Assembly: GCA_031216915.1 (NCBI GenBank)
Contig: CM062296.1
Coordinates: forward strand, 58,340,584-58,404,583
Direction: 5' to 3'
DNA: 64,000 nucleotides
Source: Pictodentalium vernedei
Lineage: Eukaryota; Mollusca; Scaphopoda; Dentaliida; Dentaliidae
In this document: positions 34,386-45,700 of the stretch, in pieces
How the letters are laid out: each line of letters starts with the position of its first letter
How positions within the stretch are numbered: the first letter of the stretch is position 1
Translations under genes and position numbers: made by a program
The notes under the pieces: generated by a model
Seen by the model: only the letters and a program-made list of their open reading frames with translations
Databases searched by the model: none
Told to the model about the DNA's origin: nothing

Positions 34386-35848
34386 ATTGGGTGCTTTTCA
34401 GCCATCCTGAACCTAATATTGCGGAGCCTATGTCTCTTAGTAACTTCATTTGATTGGGTAAAGAATTTACTAGCATAATAATAACCAATGCTGCCCTTTG
34501 AGTGAAACAAGGCTCCGTCTGCAATGCTAAATTAGAAAATAATTTCATGATTATTATTTACTCACACTTCAGTCACGCCAAATAAACTAGTAGCCAATAA
34601 TTTAGTATCCATCAGAATGATTATAAAAAAGATTAAGCAAAATACAAAAATATGGAACGAAGAAAATTAATATTTTGATAAAAATCATATTAAATGAGTG
34701 AACTATTAATTCCGTTCACCCATAGAGCAATTATTACATGTGCTGAATTTAGATGGCTTGACTGGTGTGCATTCTGTCTCGCCTGTATCATCATGCAGCG
34801 ATTTTATCGAAAACGACTCACTGAAATAATAAACCACAAAGTTTTTGAAACCTACCAAAAGAATAATTTCCTTGCCACATTTTGGTCTCAAATGCTGTAT
34901 TTTAGGTTCCAACCGAATTTTCTAGAGCAATTCGCACCACTGCTATCGGACAGCATGGGCAGTGTCATCAATACACTTCAAGAGAGCCCGCCTAATTACG
35001 ATGTTTTGCTCCAATAATGTCAGGCCAAATGCTCGAACCCGAACCAAATCCACTTCCTAATTGTTACCATACTACGTCAGCCGTCAGATACTACGTTAGT
35101 CCTGTCTATCATCATGAACCCGGTATCAATATCTGTACACGATAATTTCATTCAATACATTAGCGAGTATAAGTAGATGAACTTATGTTCCGATCATTGC
35201 GGAATTCTCGACGTTTGATTGGTTACGCGCTCGCGTTGTACTTTCTATGTTAGCCTTCAGCTGCGGAACAACATAAACTTTATGTTTGGAATGACGTCAT
35301 TACACAAGCGACTCAGCTGACAAAGTCGTGGTTGAACGCGCTATCGTATCACATTCATTTCAGCTGAGAATCCAGTTTCTCTATAGTATTTGCTTCAGAA
35401 ACATCGCACTGTCAAAAGTAATCGCGCTGATTAGCTAACCACCACTTATTGAATTAAAATAACTGGACACAATAAAAAGAAACTGAAATTTATTTCGCGT
35501 CTCCAGTTTGCGAATAACCTTGACCTGCATTCATGATCAGTTACCGATTGTTGTGACGTAACAGCAATAAAGAACGCCGTTCATTTTTCTTCGTTGGCAT
35601 GAAATTGTGTCTGTGGCCTGTCGTTTTTGGGGTTTTTTTTTGGGGGGGGGGATAGGAGTTGGGGGCGCGAAACACATACGCATTGCACTAATTTAAATTC
35701 GCGATTTGCAAATAATAAATACCTTTGAACTTGAAGAGGCAAATGTGATAAAACGTGATACATATATATTTGTTCATAACTCCACTTGCTTTATTTTATT
35801 ATTCACAAATGTCAAACGTGAGGGGGGAAGGGAGTCGGAACATATACG
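34386..35848. other. No gene supported
   Basis: A 107-codon frame at 34,694-35,017 is the longest; it has no motif I recognise. A poly-T/poly-G junction lies at 35,632-35,650. Nothing else is recognisable. Confidence 0.3.
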
Positions 35849-36018
35849 TTATTGTGGTGTATTGACGGTAACATGGTGTACATGGTGTGCATGGTGTGAT
35901 GATTGCTGTCAGGAACATACATGTTTAACCTCGCCACTATCGCCGCTTGGTTAAACATATAAGTTACTGACAGCAAACATCACACACCATGTTACCGTCA
36001 ATACACCACAATAACTTA
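35849..36018. repeat. Large hairpin, TTATTGTGGTGTATTGACGG arms
   Basis: The arms extend about 60-70 bp: TTATTGTGGTGTATTGACGG, TAACATGGTGT, then GCTGTCAGGAACATACATG, and complement. ATGGTGTACATGGTGTGC is a local 11-bp tandem repeat in the left arm only. Related hairpins at 3,852 and 21,280. Confidence 0.85.
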
Positions 36019-36326
36019 TAATAACTTGTTTCAGATTTAGCGATTTATTCGCATGACAACCAATGGTATTCCATGCAGAAATTTGGCCCGATGTTGAAGT
36101 ATACGTTCAATTGTATTAGATTCTTATAGGACGGTGTCTGGTCCATTGACATTCAAAATACAAGAACCAGCACCCGCGCAACCATTTTGAATGGATTCAA
36201 TACGACAATAAGTGTTGAGACTGTGTGTTAAAAATATTCGTGTGATGACATTTCATCGCGTGATTATCTCAGCAACGCGGCTTTATACAAATGAGCATCC
36301 GCATTCGGCATGAACGAGGGCATGGC

Positions 36327-36872
36327 TAGGGCTGTAACGATTAATCGATTAATCGACTGTTGATCGGTCACGGCGAAATCGATTAGTATTTTTCGTTGTC
36401 GAATAATCGGTAAATTGTATCCCGTTTTAGACGTTTAATAATTAAAAGAAAATTTGATGAAAAAACTATTGTTTCTAAAGGTAAAGAGTTAAGAACATCG
36501 ATGTTAAACCCCCAAGAAGCTGTTGGAAGCAATTGTCTTTCAGGTACATTCATCAAAGCTTTGATGTTCTGAACTTTTGAACCGTCAGTGTAATAATCAA
36601 GACCTGGTCGGCAGTTGCGAACTTCGCAACTGCCGACCGGTCTTGATTATTACACTGACAGTTCAAAAGTTCAGAACATCAAAGCTTTGAATGCACCAAA
36701 AAAGGATCGTCTTCGTTGTTTCCTTGAGGTAGGTCAACTGACTTGAACTTCATTTTTATCGACTTCAAAGAGAGGGAGAAGGGGGGGGGGGGGATGTCAT
36801 TTAGGTACGATTAATCGTCGATTATTTGCGACGATTAATCGATTCCTAGATTAAAAAATCGTGACAGCCCTA
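36327..36872. mobile_element. hAT-like non-autonomous element with 150-bp central hairpin
   Basis: The ends TAGGGCTGTAACGATTAATC and, reversed, TAGGGCTGTCACGATTTTTT with internal repeats of CGATTAATCGAT form the inverted ends. The flanks both carry GCATGG (GGCATGGC left, GCATGGAC right), compatible with a degraded 8-bp target duplication. The centre 36,544-36,696 is a hairpin with about 73-bp arms (CAAAGCTTTGATGTTCTGAA to GGTCGGCAGTTGCGAA). hAT assignment rests on the end sequence and flank length only. Confidence 0.6.
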
Positions 36873-36968
36873 GCATGGACCCGATGTTAAATTACACGTT
36901 CGTTAATATTAGAGGAGTATATGTCGGGTTTCTTACCACTGACGTTGAAACTACTCGTAACGCCACTT

Positions 36969-37037
36969 CGTCGCCTGAGTGCTAGAATGTTCTACGTCCC
37001 CTATGGGACATAGAACATTCTAGCACTCAGCAGACGA
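36969..37037. repeat. U-family palindrome U2
   Basis: CGTCGCCTGAGTGCTAGAAT, GTTCTACGTCCC, then complement ending CTAGCACTCAGCAGACGA. Single-hairpin version of U1. Confidence 0.9.
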
Positions 37038-37152
37038 CTTATGCTATAGATTTGAATAGGCCACTACTACAATGAGTTTGGAAGTTTTCTGTTTCTAACA
37101 TATAAGTGTTGACAACCCATACTGTGCTTATCTTTGAAACGGAATTATTATG

Positions 37153-37299
37153 ATCCCCAATGAGTCTGGAGGTGGGATGGGGAAATCTCATCGGAAGGGC
37201 AAGGTATTTGAACCAGACCCGAGGCTTGCCTCGGGTCTGATTCAAATATCTTGCCCTCGGGTGAGATTTCCCCATTCCCACCTTCAGACTCATCGAGGG
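37153..37299. repeat. Large hairpin, about 70-bp arms
   Basis: GAGTCTGGAGGTGGGATGGG, GAAATCTCATCGGAAGGGCA, then complement with few mismatches; tip CCGAGGCTTGCCTCGG. A poly-C run follows at 37,312-37,330. No second copy in the window. Confidence 0.9.
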
Positions 37300-37330
37300 T
37301 GATTTTACTCACCCCCCCCCCCCCCCCCCC

Positions 37331-38198
37331 TCACCATGCAGCGATTACGTTAGCCAGAGGTAATCGGGAGTCACGTGCTGATTCAATCAACTCATTTTGT
37401 ATTCGTTGTTTTGAGAAACTGATGTCACCATCGAAAAGAGCACGCACAAGTTATGTATATACCAAAGGTATATACCACTAAATCGATTAGGAACGGTGGC
37501 AGCTTTAGGGTTGAAGAGTTTTAGAGAATCGAACTTTGATCACACTGCATTCCGATGACGTCAATATGTTCAGTTGGTAGCAAGAAACTGATACGATATT
37601 CATAACGTCATAAATAACGTTATAAATGTATAACATCACGCGGTTGGGGTGGGATACATCTGCATCTCCCTGCTATCGCACGCGGGACACACGTATGTTA
37701 CACATGCAGTGGGGGCAGAAAAGACCGTATATTGTGCAAACGAGATTTCAAATGAAATGTCCAGGAGTCACCCGACTCATTTTGTGTCATCTTGGATACA
37801 ATGAGCCTTATTCCACGGAAAACTCCAAGGTGTGTGGCCATCTTCTGAAAATCGAATATGAAATCCCAAACTCTCTGAGATTCCACGGTTTTCTGATATG
37901 CGAGATGACTTCGAATCGAACCGAATAAGTTAAACTATTCAAAACCAAATTGAATCTCGAATTTTCGATAAGCTATACAGTTTAATAGTAAAAGCATCTT
38001 GCAGGACAAAATTTCACTGCATCGGGGACAAGACACGGCCCTGATCCACACCGGTACGTTACCCCCAACCCATGATTTGAGTAGATGAATCCGCTTATCA
38101 TCGCGATCATTGTTCTGCAAAACATCAATAAAATTGGGCACAAAATCCAGCAACATCTGCAAAATCTGTGTCAAGCACATGTCTGAATTGAAAGATGG
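37331..38198. other. No gene supported
   Basis: An open frame of 100 codons at 37,626-37,928 lies in this stretch without recognisable domains. AAATCGAATATGAAATCCC and similar AATCG-rich words link it to the dispersed CGAATCGAAT repeats elsewhere. Confidence 0.3.
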
Positions 38199-38271
38199 AG
38201 AAGAATCCCTATTCATTATTTGGGGTAGAATATTTGGTATTCTACCCCAAATAATAAATAGGGACTCTTCT
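38199..38271. repeat. Hairpin, TCCCTATTCATTATTTGGGG arms
   Basis: About 33-bp arms. One arm resembles 32,848-32,870 and 39,748-39,772 (CCAAATAATGAATATGGACT), so the same family exists both as single-copy and palindromic forms. Confidence 0.85.
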
Positions 38272-38919
38272 AATTGCTGCCATTGAACTGGAATAGAAAA
38301 CACCACCAGGGTTCAACGGGTTAAAACAAAAACGTGAAATAAAGTTTGGAGAAAAATCTATTCAACACCTCCACAACTTACATTAACAAAGTGATGACGC
38401 CGAAATGTTTCGAGAAATGGGTACACGCCTAGGTGGACCGACGAAATTTTTACTCTCGCCTAAGTTACTTATACAAATCCACCGAGTTATTCAATAAATA
38501 CCCTGTATCGGGAAGGAATATGAGACTCTTTCTACGATCCCAAACTACAGTATGTCTCTGAGATAAAAATGAAAACGTGGTAATACCTTTTTTTATGAAA
38601 TGCCTATTGCGTATCCAGCCTCTTTCAACTCGATAGTCGACATGACATGTAAACTGAAATGAAAGTATTTTACGCCCAATGGAATAAAAAACACTGAAAC
38701 AAAACATTTCAACCATATATAGTGGAAAAACATATATATTGTCCACAGTTTTAGTTATATTTGGACCATTTGTCGTTGTAAACAACTTTGACTAAATACA
38801 ATAAATTTTAATATTTTTAACACCAAATACCACTTTCCGGCCCAAGACCATGGTATGATGGTATAATTTCATTAAGTGTGATGACTGCCCAGTGAATGTG
38901 TGAGATAGACCAATCAACA
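38272..38919. other. No gene seen
   Basis: AT-rich. Short frames only. GGGTTCAACGGGTTAAAAC at 38,310 resembles a decayed R-type end. Confidence 0.3.
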
Positions 38920-39699
38920 TTAACCCTTTGATACTTTTGTACGTCTTATTACGTACGAAATCAAACAGCACGTTGATACTTTCGTATGTTTTATTACGTA
39001 CGAAATCAAAGAGTACGTTTATACTTTTGTATGTTTTATTACGTACGAAATCAAAGAGCACGTTGATACTTCTGTATGTTTTATTACGTACGAAATCAAA
39101 GAGCAGGTTGATACTTTTGTATGTTTTATTACGTTCAAAATCAAACTGCACATTGATACTTTTGTACGTCTGATGGTTTTGTGGTCATTTTTTGGTTATT
39201 AGTTTTCGATTTTTCAAAGTTCTAAATCAATTCTTATTCCCTCCTGAATAGTGCCCAGTGGCAACCGTTGAGCCAAATGTTATCGCAGCTTAAAATACCA
39301 ATATAATCCTGCTGTCAAGACTTCTTAACCGATTGAGCGCTAGGACCACTATCAGGCCTTTCAAAAAATGAGGATACCAGAGCAAAGGCCAACAATTTCC
39401 TTGCTTAAATTTCATATTCAGCCAAACACAAATACTATTTTGTTTATACAAATTTGTTTTATAGCAAATCATTGGAGAGTGCCTGTAGGCACTCTCCAAT
39501 AATCTGCAATAAAACAAGTTTTGAATAACAATGCATACCACCAAACATAATCTAGCCCTCAACCAGACAATCACTAATGTGGAAAATATCTTGTTAGTTG
39601 TGCTCTCCGATGTCTGACGTCGCATTTTGAAAAATGTTGAAGAAACTGAATTCCCAGTGACGTTTGAACGTCAGGACAATTAATGTCTCAAAGGGTTAA
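38920..39699. mobile_element. R-family TTAA element with minisatellite (R2)
   Basis: TTAA at both ends and inverted ends CCCTTTGATAC / GTCTCAAAGGG. Contents: a 45-bp minisatellite next to the left end, a palindrome GAGAGTGCCTGTAGGCACTC at 39,476-39,498, and no transposase. TTAA plus CCC-type ends suggests piggyBac-type mobilisation. Confidence 0.65.
38927..39173. repeat. 45-bp minisatellite, about 5.5 copies
   Basis: Unit begins TTGATACTTTTGTATGTTTT and continues ATTACGTACGAAATCAAAG, AGCACG. The period of 45 is a multiple of three, so open frames of 15-residue repeats run along both strands; these are by-products. TTACGTACGAAA contains the palindrome TACGTA in each unit. Confidence 0.95.
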
Positions 39700-40139
39700 T
39701 AACGTGTAGCATCAAGGCAGTACATTGAAATATGAATGCGTCTACCTCCAAATAATGAATATGGACTCTTCCAAGAGATGTTGTTGAACTGATGTGGGAG
39801 GTTCCGCATGGGTTCAATGCAAGAAATGTAGTTTGTCCTATACAGGAACCTGTTACAACCTTATTTCCAAAGATGCGCAAATAGGAGTCTTGTCAGTATG
39901 TGAGGTGGGGTGATCATCGTTTTAACGTGCAGCTACCATATGAGTGAGCAAATGTGTAAACGGGATGGGGGAGGCTGAAAATCCTTGCGCGGTTCATATG
40001 CATAGTTTTAGTTTGTGTTGTTCCTTGCATTCAGTCACTCAAAAGTGTCATCGACTGGGGATTATCATGCAATTAATTACGAGCGTATTGTTCCCGAATA
40101 ATCTCACTATTGTATAGATAATAAAGCTAACTAAGGTTA
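39700..40139. other. No gene seen
   Basis: 39,740-39,800 carries the CCAAATAATGAATATGGACT family sequence. The rest is unique-looking. Confidence 0.35.
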
Positions 40140-41489
40140 TATACTATTCAAAAAAAGTAGGAGATATTCGATAAAAGTGAGATATATCACATTCAGTCCA
40201 AGACCTCAATACCTTGTAAATTCTCCTCGGTACGTGAGACAAAGCGCGGATCCGACGTGGCATACGCCTCACCAAAATGTCCAATATCAGCTTGACTGAT
40301 GTTATTCCATTCTTCCTGCAGTGCAGCGGCGAGTTCCTGGACATTGGTAGGGGGCTGTTGACGATGTCCTAGGCGCTTGACAAGCATATACCAGACCTGT
40401 TCGATTGGTGAATGGTCTGAACTTAGTGCTGACCAAAGCAGTGTAACGATGTTCTTCTCCTGGAGGAACTCTGTAGCGACACGGGTCCTGTGTGCTCTTG
40501 CATTGTTATCTTCGAAAATGAATCGAAGACCGTGACGTCCCACAAATGGCACCACATGACCTGCTAACATGTTGCCACGATAGTACTACCCTGCGACGCG
40601 CCCTTGGATGGCATGTAATGCTGTTCTGCTTGTCATGATTATGCCTCCCCACACTATAACTGTGCTGCCTAACGGTAACGTCATGGTATCGTTCGTTCCG
40701 CCGCCGGCTCACTCTGTTTCGCCTGTCGTGGAAGTCGAGAGTGAACCTCGATTCATCGGAAAACATGGCGTTGTTCCGTCGCTGTCGTGCTCCACACCAA
40801 TTACGCGTTGCTGCGATGTGACGTTCAGTCAAAAGTGGAATTATTCGAGGTCGTCTAGAGTACAAATTCCAGCTGGGTAGGCGATTTCGGATAGTCTGAC
40901 CACTGACAGGCTCATCTGTCGCTCGGTGCAGCTGCTGTCCAATTTATGAGGCACTTTAATGGCGGTTTCATAATGTTGTGGTTCGGATGAAACGCTCCTG
41001 GTTAGCAGTTTTCGCCCTTGGACGACCTGACCGACGTCTGTCATCACCATTGCCTGTCTGACGGTAGCGTGACCACAATCTGCTAATCACCGACTGAGTA
41101 AAGTTGATAATTTTTGTGTCACTGCAGTCTGCCTTTTGCCAGATTCCAACATGCCAACGGCACGTAAACGTTCGTCAAGTGTCAGTCTTCGCATACCTCA
41201 AAAGTCAAGTTTCGACCAGAAACTATTGATGCACGAGGTTATACCAAGAACAGAATGATGAGACCTCCGAAGAAGCCCATCCAGTACAAATTACAATTTC
41301 AAAACGTACCCCACAGACATTTTCGCAGCGCTCATGCGAAAAACCTGCACGAAGTTTTCGTGGGCCGTGAATTTCATGATCCACACTAAACTTGGTAACA
41401 TATTGACTTGTCCAGTCACGAGTGTCCAACACCATTTTCCGAAAATATCAACATCAGTTTGGATATCCCCATCTTTTTTTATTTGTATA
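40140..41489 (-). mobile_element. Tc1-like DNA transposon, 1.35 kb
   Basis: Terminal inverted repeats TATACTATTCAAAAAAAGTA and, reversed, TATACAAATAAAAAAAGATG, both continuing to GG-GATAT, bounded by TA. The size and single transposase on the minus strand fit Tc1/mariner. Only one copy in the window. Confidence 0.88.
40193..41194 (-). pseudogene. Tc1-like transposase, frameshifted
   Basis: Would cut and paste the element by DDE chemistry in the nucleus. The start is placed at the ATG giving MRRLTLDERLRAVGMLESGK, a Tc1-type N-terminal helix-turn-helix; the span equals about 333 codons, normal for the family. After VTQKL the frame breaks and resumes in SVISRLWSRYRQTGN, then SGRPR, the usual linker. 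The catalytic core is in two further frames: MFSDESRFTLDF holds the first Asp, FEDNNARAH the second, SSDHSPIEQVW the Glu (DD34E spacing). The C-terminus NVQELAAALQEEWNNISQ is typical. At least two frame breaks make it inactive. Family assignment is secure; the exact subfamily is not. Confidence 0.9.
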
Positions 41490-41521
41490 CAATTAGTCCA
41501 TTAGCCGCATGTTTGGCATTA

Positions 41522-41842
41522 TACAGTTAACACTAGAAGTCCTGTCATGAAATGCGCACAAATAGCACGTTGATATGCGCGTTAACGTGCACGTTATGGC
41601 CCAAGTAAAGCTATCTAATTTTGTACATATGGCTTGTGCACAAGCAATGTTTCAGCCAATGGACCTCCGGGTAACCCGGAGGTCCATTGGCAGAAACATT
41701 GCATGCGTTTGCTATGAGTAACCAGGAGAACCTGCCGTGCTTTGGGTGCCATTCGATATGGCAACTGCGCGCAATTCCAACGCGCAATAATTAAGCCTAC
41801 ATAAGCGCACTATTCGTGACAGGACTTCTAGTTTTAACTGTC
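41522..41842 (+). mobile_element. T-family MITE, copy T3
   Basis: TA on the left, TC on the right (decayed duplication), end CAGTTAACACTAGAAGTCCT, standard palindromic core. Inserted 33 bp from the Tc1-like element. Confidence 0.88.
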
Positions 41843-42079
41843 AGTTAACACAGAAGATCACGATTAAAGGATTCATTTGCTTTGGTCGCCTGGTGACCCC
41901 CCAGTGAGCATCTTTCATTCAGCATCCTACCACTCAAATCCTTTATATCCGTTACAGTTGCTATTGATAATTTACCACATGAGAGTCGGCAGTGCAATTA
42001 TAAACGCTTCACAAAAATGTCCTCTTAATCAGGAGGTATTCTATTATTTTGCATCTCTTATAAATGTTCGTTGTTGTGT
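41843..42079. other. No gene seen
   Basis: Short unique stretch between T3 and the CACTTTTG array. Begins TCAGTTAACACAG, an echo of the T end. Confidence 0.3.
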
Positions 42080-42865
42080 GCCTTTTACCAACCACTTTTG
42101 TAATACAACCACTTTTGTAATACAACCACTTTTGCAATAAAATTTATTACAAAAGTGGTTAACGCGCACCAACCACTTTTGTAACAAAACCACTTTTTGT
42201 AATAAACTAACCATTATTGTAAAAAACTCATTTCGGTGATACATCACGGACGTCCATTTTATAGTCGGACATTGGGGTGGGGTGAGGGACTAGTTTACCT
42301 AAACATGTTTGTGTGCCGTTCAATGGAATAATGTGTCCATTCACCTATTGAAACTTGGTAGTGACTGAAGAAAGTACGCAAGCACTTTTACAATAAACTT
42401 TATTACAAAAGTGGTTATCGCGTACCAACCACTTTTGTAATAAAACCACTTTTGTAATAAACTAACCATTATTGTAATAAACTCATTTTGGTGATAAATA
42501 ACGGACGTTCATTTTATAGTTGGACATTGGGGTGGGGTGAGGGACTAGTTTACCTAAACATGTTTGTGTGTCGTTCAATGGAATAACGTCTCCATTCACC
42601 ATTTGAAACCTGGCAGTGTCTGGAGAAAGTACGCAACCACTTTTGCATTAAACTTTATTACAAAAGTGATTATCGCGTACCAACCACTTTTGTAATAGAA
42701 CCACTTTTGTAATAAACTAACCATTGTTGTAATAAACTCATTTCGGTGATAAATCACGGACGTCCATAGAAATTCATTTCGGTGATAAATCACGGTTGTC
42801 CATTTTATAGTCGGACACTGGGGATGGGGTGAGGGACTAGTTTACCTAAACATGTGTTGCGCCCA
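42080..42865. repeat. Array of ACCACTTTTGTAATAAA words with about 250-bp higher order
   Basis: Many copies, in both orientations, of ACCACTTTTGTAATAAA. They are embedded in a larger unit starting CGGACATTGGGGTGGGGTGA at about 42,265, 42,521 and 42,811 (spacings about 256 and 290). Each unit contains TTTATTACAAAAGTGGTTAT followed by its complement, so each can form a hairpin. Confidence 0.9.
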
Positions 42866-43055
42866 CTTTTGATATATTTACCACGTTTGATGTAGCTTGC
42901 CACTTTTGTGTAAAATTCGCCCACTTTTGATGTAGCTAGGGACTTTTGATATAAAATCGACCACTTTTGATGTAAAAGAAACGGCCACTTTTGATAAAAC
43001 GAACAAGATTACCACTTTTGATAAAATGCCCACTTTTGATAAAATCTATCCTCTC
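42866..43055. repeat. Short array of CCACTTTTGAT
   Basis: About nine copies of CCACTTTTGAT(G/A)TA or CCACTTTTGATAAAA at 17-30 bp intervals, continuing the previous array with a changed word (GAT for GTA). Spacing is irregular and there are no unique spacers of constant length. Confidence 0.88.
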
Positions 43056-44590
43056 TTATTACATTTTCGTAATCTTGTTTGTTTCTTTGTTTGTTGGTTT
43101 GTCCTCCATAGACTCGAAAACGACTAGGCTGATCGGGTCGAAATTCGGCCTGGGTGTGTCGATTGCGCCCGGAAAGGATTGGGGCTTCCGGGCATGGCTT
43201 GGGGGCCCGACTTCGCGTATGCGCAGTGATGATATCGGAAACTATTCAGCCGATTGGGACGAAACCTGGGATATAATCCATAGTGTAGGGATTTGCAGGT
43301 ATGGGATGAGGACCGACTCCAAGCATGTGTAGTGGCACATTCGGAAACTACTGTTTAGATCGGGACGAAACTTGGAATTTGTATGTGGGGTCCACTGGGT
43401 AGTAATTTGTCACCGTCGGGTTTGGGCTGGGGGCCGTCTTGTCGCATGCGCAGAAACGACATGGGAAACTTCTAGGCCGATCGGGAAGAAACCTGGGATT
43501 TTATATGTATGGTACATCGGGTAGTAATTTGCCACCGTTGGCTATGGCCTGGGAGCCAATCTTTGCGCATGCACCAAGATAAAAAACCCGGACAAAGTCG
43601 AGCACCCCCATCTAGTCAAAATATATATATGAGCAATCTTGTCCCTTTGTCTGTCTGTTTGTTCTCCATAGACTCGAAGATGGCTGGGACGATCGGGACA
43701 AACTTTTGTCATGGTTGTACAGCGTGGGCCCGAAAAGGACATAGGCTATTTGAACATGAAGTGTGTGTGTGTGTGTGTGTGGGTGGGGGGGTCTTCGCGC
43801 ATGCGCAGTACAAATCTCGGAAACTACTGGGCCAATCGAGAAGAAACTTGAGATTTTTATGTAGGGTCCATCGAGTATTCATTTTTCAACGTCGGATATG
43901 ATGTAGGGTCCGTTTTCGCGCATGTGCAGTGACGAGCTGGAAAACTACAGTGCTGTTCGGGACGAAACTTGGTATTTTTATGTAGGGTCCATCGGGTAGT
44001 TATTCTTCACCATCGACTATGGGGCGGGGCCCGTCTTCTCGCATGCGCAGTGGCGATTTCGGAATGTACTGGGCCGGTCGGGACGAAACCTGGGATTTGT
44101 ATGTACAGTCCATTGGGTAGTAATTTGCCACCGTCGGATAAGGGGTGGGAGTCAATCTTTGCGCATGCTCAGAGACAATAGCTCAGAAAAAGTCAAACAA
44201 CACCATCTAGTATTTATATATATATATATATGAGTTATCTTGTCTGTGTTTGTCTCTTCTCCATAGACTCGAAAACGGCTATGCCAATCGGGACGAAACT
44301 TGGCATGGGTGTAGAGTTTGGGTTCCGACTGGACATGGCTATACGAGCATGGGGTGTGGCACCAACGCGCATGCGTAGTGACCATCTTGGTGACTACTCG
44401 GCCGACCGCGGCGAACTTGAGTTGTTATGTATAGTCTATTGGGTAGTCATCGGTCATCATCAGGTATTGATTTTCGCCCATCTTCGCGCATGCGCGGTAA
44501 CAATCTCGGAAGCCACTGGGCCGATGGACTCAAAACCTGGGATCTGTATGTAAGCTCCATCCAGTAGTCTTCTGGACAACTCAAATTGCT
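43056..44590 (+). repeat. NRF1-motif-rich tandem repeat, forward arm
   Basis: Repeating blocks of about 110-130 bp with the parts ATAGACTCGAAAACGGCT, CGATCGGGACGAAACTTGG, GGTCCATCGGGTAGTAATTT, GCCACCGTCGG and TTCGCGCATGCGCAGTGACG, ATCTCGGAAACTACTGGGCC. Longer superunits begin with TTGTCTGTTTGTTCTCCATA near 43,080, 43,650 and 44,245, each preceded by an AT-rich stretch. (GT)n at 43,762-43,784, (TA)n at 44,214-44,230. The frames it opens are periodic and degenerate, not genes. Confidence 0.88.
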
Positions 44591-45700
44591 CGTGCTCGGC
44601 TCAGTTGCTTATTTACCTCATTCCCGGACGAATCCGGCCCTCCAGCTAGTCTGTGTATATACTACAGTAATCTTGTTTGTCTGGATGTATGTCTGTATGT
44701 CTGTGTTTATCCGCCCAGTAGTTTTGGAGAGCGTTACTACGCATGCGCGAAAACGGACCATTACCTACCCCATGTCTGAAAAGTTCAAAACCTTCCCGGG
44801 GCAAAACTACATACCCACGCCAAATTTATTCCCAGTCGGGCCATCCGTTTTTCGAGCCTATAGAGAAGCGACAAACAAACAAGATTACTCAAATATATAT
44901 TTAGACTAGATTGGAGGAGGGGGGGGGGGGGGGGGGGGACTTCATCCGGCTGGTTGTTTCCGAGATCATCACAGCGCATGAACAAAGATTGACTCCCACC
45001 TCAGAGCCGATAGTGGCAAATCGTCATCTGACGGATCGTAATACAAATCCCAGGTTTCTCCCCGAGGACCCAGTAGTTTCCGAGAACGTCACTGCACATG
45101 CGCGAAGACGGCCCAATCACACACCCGACGGTGGCAAATCACTACCCGATGGATCTTTCATACAAATCTAAAGTTTCGTCCCGATTGGCCTAGTAGTTTC
45201 CGAGATCGTTACTTCGCATACGCGAAGATGAGCCCAGTTCCAATAAAGGAAACACCTTCCCGGGACCAAACTACACACGCAATTCCAAGTTTCGTCCCTC
45301 TCGGCCCAGCCGTGTTTAGTCTATAGCGAACAGACACACACACACACAGACAAACGAACTTGAATACATAACAGACTAGATGTGGTGTCCGACTTTGTCC
45401 TGGCAGTAGTTTCCAAGATCGTAACTGCGTATGCGTAAAGATTGGCTCCACTGTGTAGCCGACAGTGCTAAATCCCAGGTTTCGTCGCGATCGACCCAGT
45501 ACTTTCCGAGATCGTTACAGTGCATGCGCGAAGAAGCACACCCACCCCAATTCATCCCACGTCCGAAATACCAAAAACTTTTATTGGCCCAAACTGCACG
45601 CCCATGCCAAATTTCGTCCCGATCGGCCCAGTCTGCGCGTTTGTGAACATTCCGAAAAGACCGTGCGCTGTAAACGGGGTATTGTTTGAACTGGAATGTT
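44591..45700 (-). repeat. NRF1-motif-rich tandem repeat, reverse arm
   Basis: The same blocks on the minus strand: CCCAGTAGTTTCCGAGA, CGTTACTTCGCATACGCGAA, GATGGGTGGCAAATC-type and CCAAGTTTCGTCCCGAT words. A poly-G run lies at 44,919-44,938. Together with the forward arm it makes an inverted pair of tandem arrays switching near 44,600-44,700. Confidence 0.85.

Noticed and set aside
34694..35017. 107-codon frame as a gene
   Set aside because: No recognisable domain, no conserved counterpart in the window and no supporting signals.
38792..39173. 15-residue repeat proteins on both strands
   Set aside because: A 45-bp minisatellite opens all in-phase frames; both strands being open argues against a real protein.
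40608..40880. 90-codon plus-strand frame
   Set aside because: It is antisense to the Tc1-like transposase.
42080..43055. CRISPR-like array
   Set aside because: Repeats are short, vary in orientation and spacing, and have no constant-length unique spacers; the genome is animal.
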